The position numbers were made by a program, and so were the translations under genes. A model generated the notes under the pieces. It saw nothing but the letters and a program-made list of their open reading frames with translations. It did no database searches and was not told where the DNA came from. Shown piece after piece: positions 20,824 to 24,044 of a stretch of DNA of 24,044 nucleotides; position 1 is the first letter of the stretch; each line of letters begins with the position of its first letter. Origin of the DNA: Eggerthella sp. CAG:298 (lineage in GTDB: Bacteria > Actinomycetota > Coriobacteriia > Coriobacteriales > Eggerthellaceae); the NCBI GenBank assembly GCA_000435675.1, contig FR895134.1, forward strand, positions 2,576 to 26,619, given 5' to 3'.

Positions 20824-22152
20824 ATGAACAAAGATTCGCAACATAAATCGACTGAGGCTCAGCAGTGGCCACCGATTTCTTTCGAGAAACACGTGTGGCA
20901 GCAAGACGGCAACCAAGATGCGACCGAGCGTATCGAGGAAGACGTTGTGAAAGGTGAGAGCAAAGGCCCCTTCGCTAAGGCTGTTGAAGGTTCTGGAGAT
21001 AGTGGATCAAGTTCACTCGGCTTGAATCGCAGCACTGAAATGGAATACCAGGCTGCACTTCCGCTGTTGATCGCCGAGCGAAGCGTGGCGGTTCCGGACG
21101 ATCTGTCAGCTCGCATCAGCGCACTGCTCGTAGAGATGGCGCGCTTCGATGTGGAGTTGGGGCAGCGTGCGGATAACGTACCGACCATGCTCTTGCGGAG
21201 TGAAAGCTCAGCAAGCTCTCAGATCGATCGACTCACTTCGACCGCTCAGAGCGTTGCGCTTGCAGAGCTTTATCCCAAGGCATCCAGCGATGCGCGCCTG
21301 GTTGTGGCAAACATGATCGCTACTCAAAGAGCGCTCGAATTGCCAGCCGGGTTATCGCTCGAGGGAATCGTGGAAATCCACGATCTGCTGCTCGACAACT
21401 CGCATCTTGAAAACCAAACCAATTCGGCATTTGAAAAGCTACGCCAGAAACCGGTCTGGCTGGGGGGCACTTCATTCACTCCTCATACCGCACTATTTGT
21501 GCCCCCTGCTTTTCAACATGTACCTGAATACATGGCGGATCTGATCGAATTCGGCACTCGATCTGATCTGAACCCAGTAGTGAAGGCAGCCATTCTTTAC
21601 GCACAGTTTCAAACCGTGCATCCGTTCCTCACCGCGAATGGCCAAACCGGCAGAGCTCTGATTCATCACATTTTCAGAGCAGAAGGAGTTCTTTCTTCAA
21701 CTCTGATTCCAGTCTCTGTCGGTTTCCTTCACAACATCGATTCACTTATCAATGCGTTGCAGTCTTATCGCGAAGGCGATCCGCTCGTCATTATCGAAGA
21801 GCTCGTCTCGGCACTCGAGCTTGCATTGTTCGTAAGCCGCGTTACTGAGACTTCGATCGAATCGCTTTTGGAAGATTGGGATAGCCTTGTTGGCCATCGC
21901 AAGGGATCGAAGATTCGACAGCTTCCCAAAACGTTGGTGAAACAGCCAGTGGTGAATTCCGCCTATCTTGCAGACAGTTTGGGAGTAACCCAGCGCACAG
22001 CAACCACGCTCATCCTTCGCGCTTGTGAATACGGAATGCTCCGACATATGGGTAAGCGCCAACGCGGCGACTTTTATCAGTCGGACGCCATCATCAACGT
22101 TCTCGACGAGATCAACGAAGCCAGCACATTCCGCAACATCCGAATCGCATAG
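20824..22152 (+). CDS. Fic-family protein with altered catalytic and inhibitory motifs
   Basis: A 442-residue protein with Fic_N-like segment (about 75-115, LPLLIAERSVAVPDDLSARI), Fic core (about 185-320) and a C-terminal winged helix (VNSAYLADSLGVTQRTATTL). Fic proteins transfer AMP to target hydroxyls. The core motif reads HPFLTANGQTGR (H266-R277) where HPFx(D/E)GNGRxxR is usual: the metal-binding acidic residue is T270, Gly is A271, and the first arginine is Q274; the catalytic H266 and last R277 remain. The inhibitory-helix motif, normally SSQIEG, is SSQIDR (131-136). Both changes predict altered or lost AMP transfer. The start is ATG 20824 with GAGGAAA some 13 bases upstream. It is the last gene of the toxin-antitoxin island. 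Confidence 0.88.
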   Translation: MNKDSQHKSTEAQQWPPISFEKHVWQQDGNQDATERIEEDVVKGESKGPFAKAVEGSGDSGSSSLGLNRSTEMEYQAALPLLIAERSVAVPDDLSARISALLVEMARFDVELGQRADNVPTMLLRSESSASSQIDRLTSTAQSVALAELYPKASSDARLVVANMIATQRALELPAGLSLEGIVEIHDLLLDNSHLENQTNSAFEKLRQKPVWLGGTSFTPHTALFVPPAFQHVPEYMADLIEFGTRSDLNPVVKAAILYAQFQTVHPFLTANGQTGRALIHHIFRAEGVLSSTLIPVSVGFLHNIDSLINALQSYREGDPLVIIEELVSALELALFVSRVTETSIESLLEDWDSLVGHRKGSKIRQLPKTLVKQPVVNSAYLADSLGVTQRTATTLILRACEYGMLRHMGKRQRGDFYQSDAIINVLDEINEASTFRNIRIA

Positions 22153-22861
22153 GTTTCAACCTACGAAGACTTCGATCGGGGCCAAATTTCCCTGAGTTAC
22201 TAGTCATAAAAAATTTTTGCGGGCCTTAGAACGGCTCTCAGAGCCTCGTTTTTTTGAGGCGATTTTCAAAAATTGATTGATTTTGTTGCCAGGGGAGCTT
22301 GAAGTCAGATGGTTCGACGAATCTCGAAGATTCTGAAGGTGATGAACTACTCACTCGTTCATCACCGTAGAGAGACGAAATATGAGGCACACACAAAGTC
22401 TCTTTGATTTTTCAAAGTTTGGTTGCTTTGTCCGCAGAGAGCTTCTGAGCGTTTGAGCCGAGTCCGTTTTTTGCTTCAGGTTGATATGAGGGTTCAAAAT
22501 CAGAGTTCATTTGGAGCTCACTGAGCTTATTGCGAAGCTTCATTTTTGTGGGTTTGGGCGCAGAGAATCGCACCAGAAGCCACCAGATGCTTTCTAAGAC
22601 AAGCCGCGAATTCTAATCAAAAAAATGGCAAAAAATGGGGTTTTCCACACAGAAAACGCCTGATAGCATGCTGTATATCATCTGTATAGCTATCTGCTAG
22701 AAAACTGCTAGAAATGGGCTTGAAAGACAGCTAAAAACGGGGAAGGCTGCTCAAATTCAGCAATAGAATTACGTCCAGTTGAAACAAGAAAAATAGCACA
22801 TGCAAGACGATAAAAATGCTGCAAAAATGAGAGCGAATCGTGTGCGCACTGAATCGTATAG
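22153..22861. other. Long AT-rich intergenic region after fic
   Basis: About 700 bases, no gene. Seen are the fic terminator, a 22-base hairpin-forming repeat (copy at 22639-22660, the second at 22895-22916 just beyond), a partial repetition of CTGCTAGAAA, and TTTTCCACA words. Stop codons are frequent in all frames. Confidence 0.6.
22233..22255 (+). terminator. fic terminator
   Basis: GGCTC (22233-22237), TCA, GAGCC (22241-22245), then TCG and seven T. A competing stem GCCTC / GAGGC (22243-22260) spans the T run. Confidence 0.72.
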
Positions 22862-22916
22862 CTAAATGTATATCTCAAAAGGTTTGGTAAAAAAGGTTTT
22901 CCACAAAGAAAATGCC
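22639..22916. repeat. 22-base direct repeat GGTTTTCCACA-x-AGAAAA-x-GCC, two copies
   Basis: Copies at 22639-22660 and 22895-22916 agree at 20 of 22 positions. Each is itself a hairpin (GTTTTC, 6-base loop, GAAAAC or GAAAAT). They lie 256 bases apart on the same strand, the second immediately before the adhesin remnant. Confidence 0.6.
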
Positions 22917-23692
22917 TTCTTCGTGCGTTCTATGCTCCTGAGCTCTTTTCCTTCTTCGTGAACTTCTATAAAGACTGTGTTGCGAAAGACAATCTGGTTA
23001 CTTCGGTCGAGTACGAAGCACAGCCCTTTGGCAGTGTAGTGGACCTGCTGGCAGAGGATATGAATAAGTACTGCCCCGAAGGCTACACGGCGCTCACGGA
23101 AGACACGTCGTTCACCGTGGGGGTAAGCCCAGCAGAGAACGTGCTTAACCTGGTGTTCAAGCCGCTCGCAAGCGTGTTACCGAACGATCCTACAGAGCCA
23201 GCAGAGCCCATAGAACCGAGCACTCCTGCTCAGCCGAGTACACCTTCAACTCTTTCCCAGAAGCCTGCTCAGTCAAGCTCTCCTGCTTCGAGCGCCGCAG
23301 TGAAGACTGCTCCTGCTGCACCGCGTGCGTGGGTGAACCCGGTTATTGCAGTACCAGAACCCGCCTACAACGCAGAGCCTGAGCAGGTTGCAAGCAGCGA
23401 GATCATCCCTGAAGACTCCCGTCCGCTTGCAGCTAATCCGTTCGCGAAACGCGCTCAGGGCTCTTCTACCGGGGTAATAGGAGGTCTCTTCCTACTTCTG
23501 GCTGCAGCAGCCACGGCAGCAACGCTGGCGCTCATGCGCCTGCGCAAGCAGAGCATTCAAACGGCACAAGGCCTCAAAGGCTCTGCTTTAACGCTCGAAC
23601 AGGCACGAACACAGCGTCTCACGCGCTATGCCATCCTTGCGGCAGCTCCCGCACTCATCTTCTACACCCTTTGGGTCCTCTTCCTCATCTAA
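22862..23692 (+). pseudogene. 3' remnant of a large surface adhesin (start missing)
   Basis: An open frame between a stop at 22859-22861 and the stop at 23690-23692, with GTG 22958 as the only early start and no ribosome site before it. The protein begins in the middle of a repeat unit, FFVNFYKDCVAKDNLVTSVE, GYTALTEDTSFTVGVSPAEN and VLNLVFKP, typical of the beta-grasp/MucBP-like units of coriobacterial and firmicute surface proteins. Next comes a Pro/Thr/Ser wall-spanning stretch (TEPAEPIEPSTPAQPSTPST), then two hydrophobic helices (GVIGGLFLLLAAAATAATL and AILAAAPALIFYTLWVLFLI) separated by a basic segment. No LPxTG motif and no signal peptide are seen. Most likely the tail of a longer adhesin gene cut off by deletion or rearrangement. 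Confidence 0.7.
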
Positions 23693-23888
23693 CCCCTCAA
23701 ATCCAAAATATTATCCCCTTTCCTCAAAAGCGGCTTGCTGTAATCCTGTCTATCGCTCGATATTGATTGCGCATGAGCAAATACTCACCCTAATACAAAC
23801 CATAGCCTTAGAACTGCTCTCAGCGCTTCAAATCGCAAAAAGGCGCAATTATTTGTCTTTTTGCCAGAGATGTCGCACGGAATAAGCC

Positions 23889-23930
23889 CTTCTTCACCTT
23901 AATGTGTTTATGTTCATTAAGACGAAGAAG
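23889..23930. repeat. Symmetric two-part hairpin
   Basis: CTTCTTC (23889-23895), ac, CTTAATG (23898-23904), a 10-base loop, CATTAAG (23915-23921), ac, GAAGAAG (23924-23930). Both 7-base stems are perfect and separated by a symmetric internal loop. No T tract follows. Confidence 0.6.
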
Positions 23931-23980
23931 CACAACCGTAAAAATCGTGATAAGTCGGTAGGTAATGCTTGGTTAGCAGC

Positions 23981-24010
23981 CGTGCAGATCGGTGGAGAGG
24001 GCGCGGCAGC
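23981..24010 (+). repeat. Dispersed GGAGAGGG repeat, copy 4 (diverged)
   Basis: CGTGCAGATCGGTGGAGAGG followed by GCGCGGCAGC, in the plus orientation, aligning with the three copies at 10881-10910, 12962-12991 and 13101-13130 but with more changes. Confidence 0.5.
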
Positions 24011-24044
24011 AAAGCAAGCAGCTGAGCCCATGGGGTACTTAAAT

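Larger units (their letters stand above)
23693..24044. other. Intergenic tail of the window
   Basis: No gene seen. It carries an inverted repeat GCAAAAAG (23835-23842) / CTTTTTGC (23857-23864), the two-part symmetric hairpin at 23889-23930, and a fourth GGAGAGGG repeat copy at 23981-24010. Confidence 0.55.

Noticed and set aside
18490..22200. Possibility that the toxin island is a prophage or integrative element
   Set aside because: No integrase, recombinase, tRNA attachment site or phage gene is present in the window; only the short flanking repeat hints at mobility.
22630..22930. Replication origin suggested by TTTTCCACA DnaA-box-like words in AT-rich DNA
   Set aside because: Only two such words, no dnaA, dnaN or rep gene nearby, and both lie inside the hairpin repeat, which explains them better.
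23960..24010. tRNA-like stretch with GGTTAGCAGC
   Set aside because: No acceptor stem, anticodon arm or T-loop can be matched around it.

Overview
The window reads as one contiguous stretch of a moderately GC-rich bacterial chromosome. Gene content (class III fructose-1,6-bisphosphatase, a hybrid kinase with fused periplasmic solute-binding domains, an XRE-kinase pair, an adhesin stalk with a proline-rich C-terminus) fits an anaerobic actinobacterium of the Coriobacteriia/Eggerthellaceae type. That placement is inference from gene style, not from a marker gene. No rRNA, tRNA, insertion sequence or CRISPR array was seen.

Layout. 1-2.0 kb: the 5' part of a D-2-hydroxyacid dehydrogenase (minus), a divergent PaaI-like thioesterase and a small membrane protein. 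2.2-4.0 kb: an XRE-like DNA-binding protein tightly coupled to a membrane-anchored Ser/Thr kinase. 4.1-4.8 kb: a MntA-HepT toxin-antitoxin pair. 4.9-10.9 kb: housekeeping and stress genes in the plus direction: a 67-aa protein plus an ABC exporter, a HIT hydrolase, glyoxalase I, rhodanese, a PAP2 phosphatase with a very long acidic/proline-rich N-terminus, and MscL with a zinc ribbon. 11.5-12.8 kb: an exported NlpC/P60 hydrolase convergent with rubrerythrin. 13.1-16.2 kb: a large hybrid sensor kinase, minus strand, split in two with part of its ATPase domain missing. 16.4-18.4 kb: class III fructose-1,6-bisphosphatase.

18.4-22.3 kb is an accessory island, visibly more AT-rich between genes. 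It holds a RelB-like/PIN toxin-antitoxin cassette flanked by two copies of a terminator-like direct repeat, a HigB - truncated small antitoxin - HigA operon with a HigA-type operator lying inside its promoter, and a Fic-family protein whose catalytic and inhibitory motifs are both altered. After about 700 bases of AT-rich non-coding DNA with a duplicated hairpin sequence comes the 3' end of a surface adhesin with no visible start, signal peptide or ribosome site.

Three intergenic repeat families cut across the window: a GACAAACTACCCGG-type hairpin, a palindrome built from GTCGAATTACACGACCCC, and a roughly 30-base element centred on GGAGAGGGTGAGGCA present four times. The strongest leads are these repeats, the flanked PIN cassette, the three-gene HigBA variant, the altered Fic protein and the deletion-split sensor kinase.
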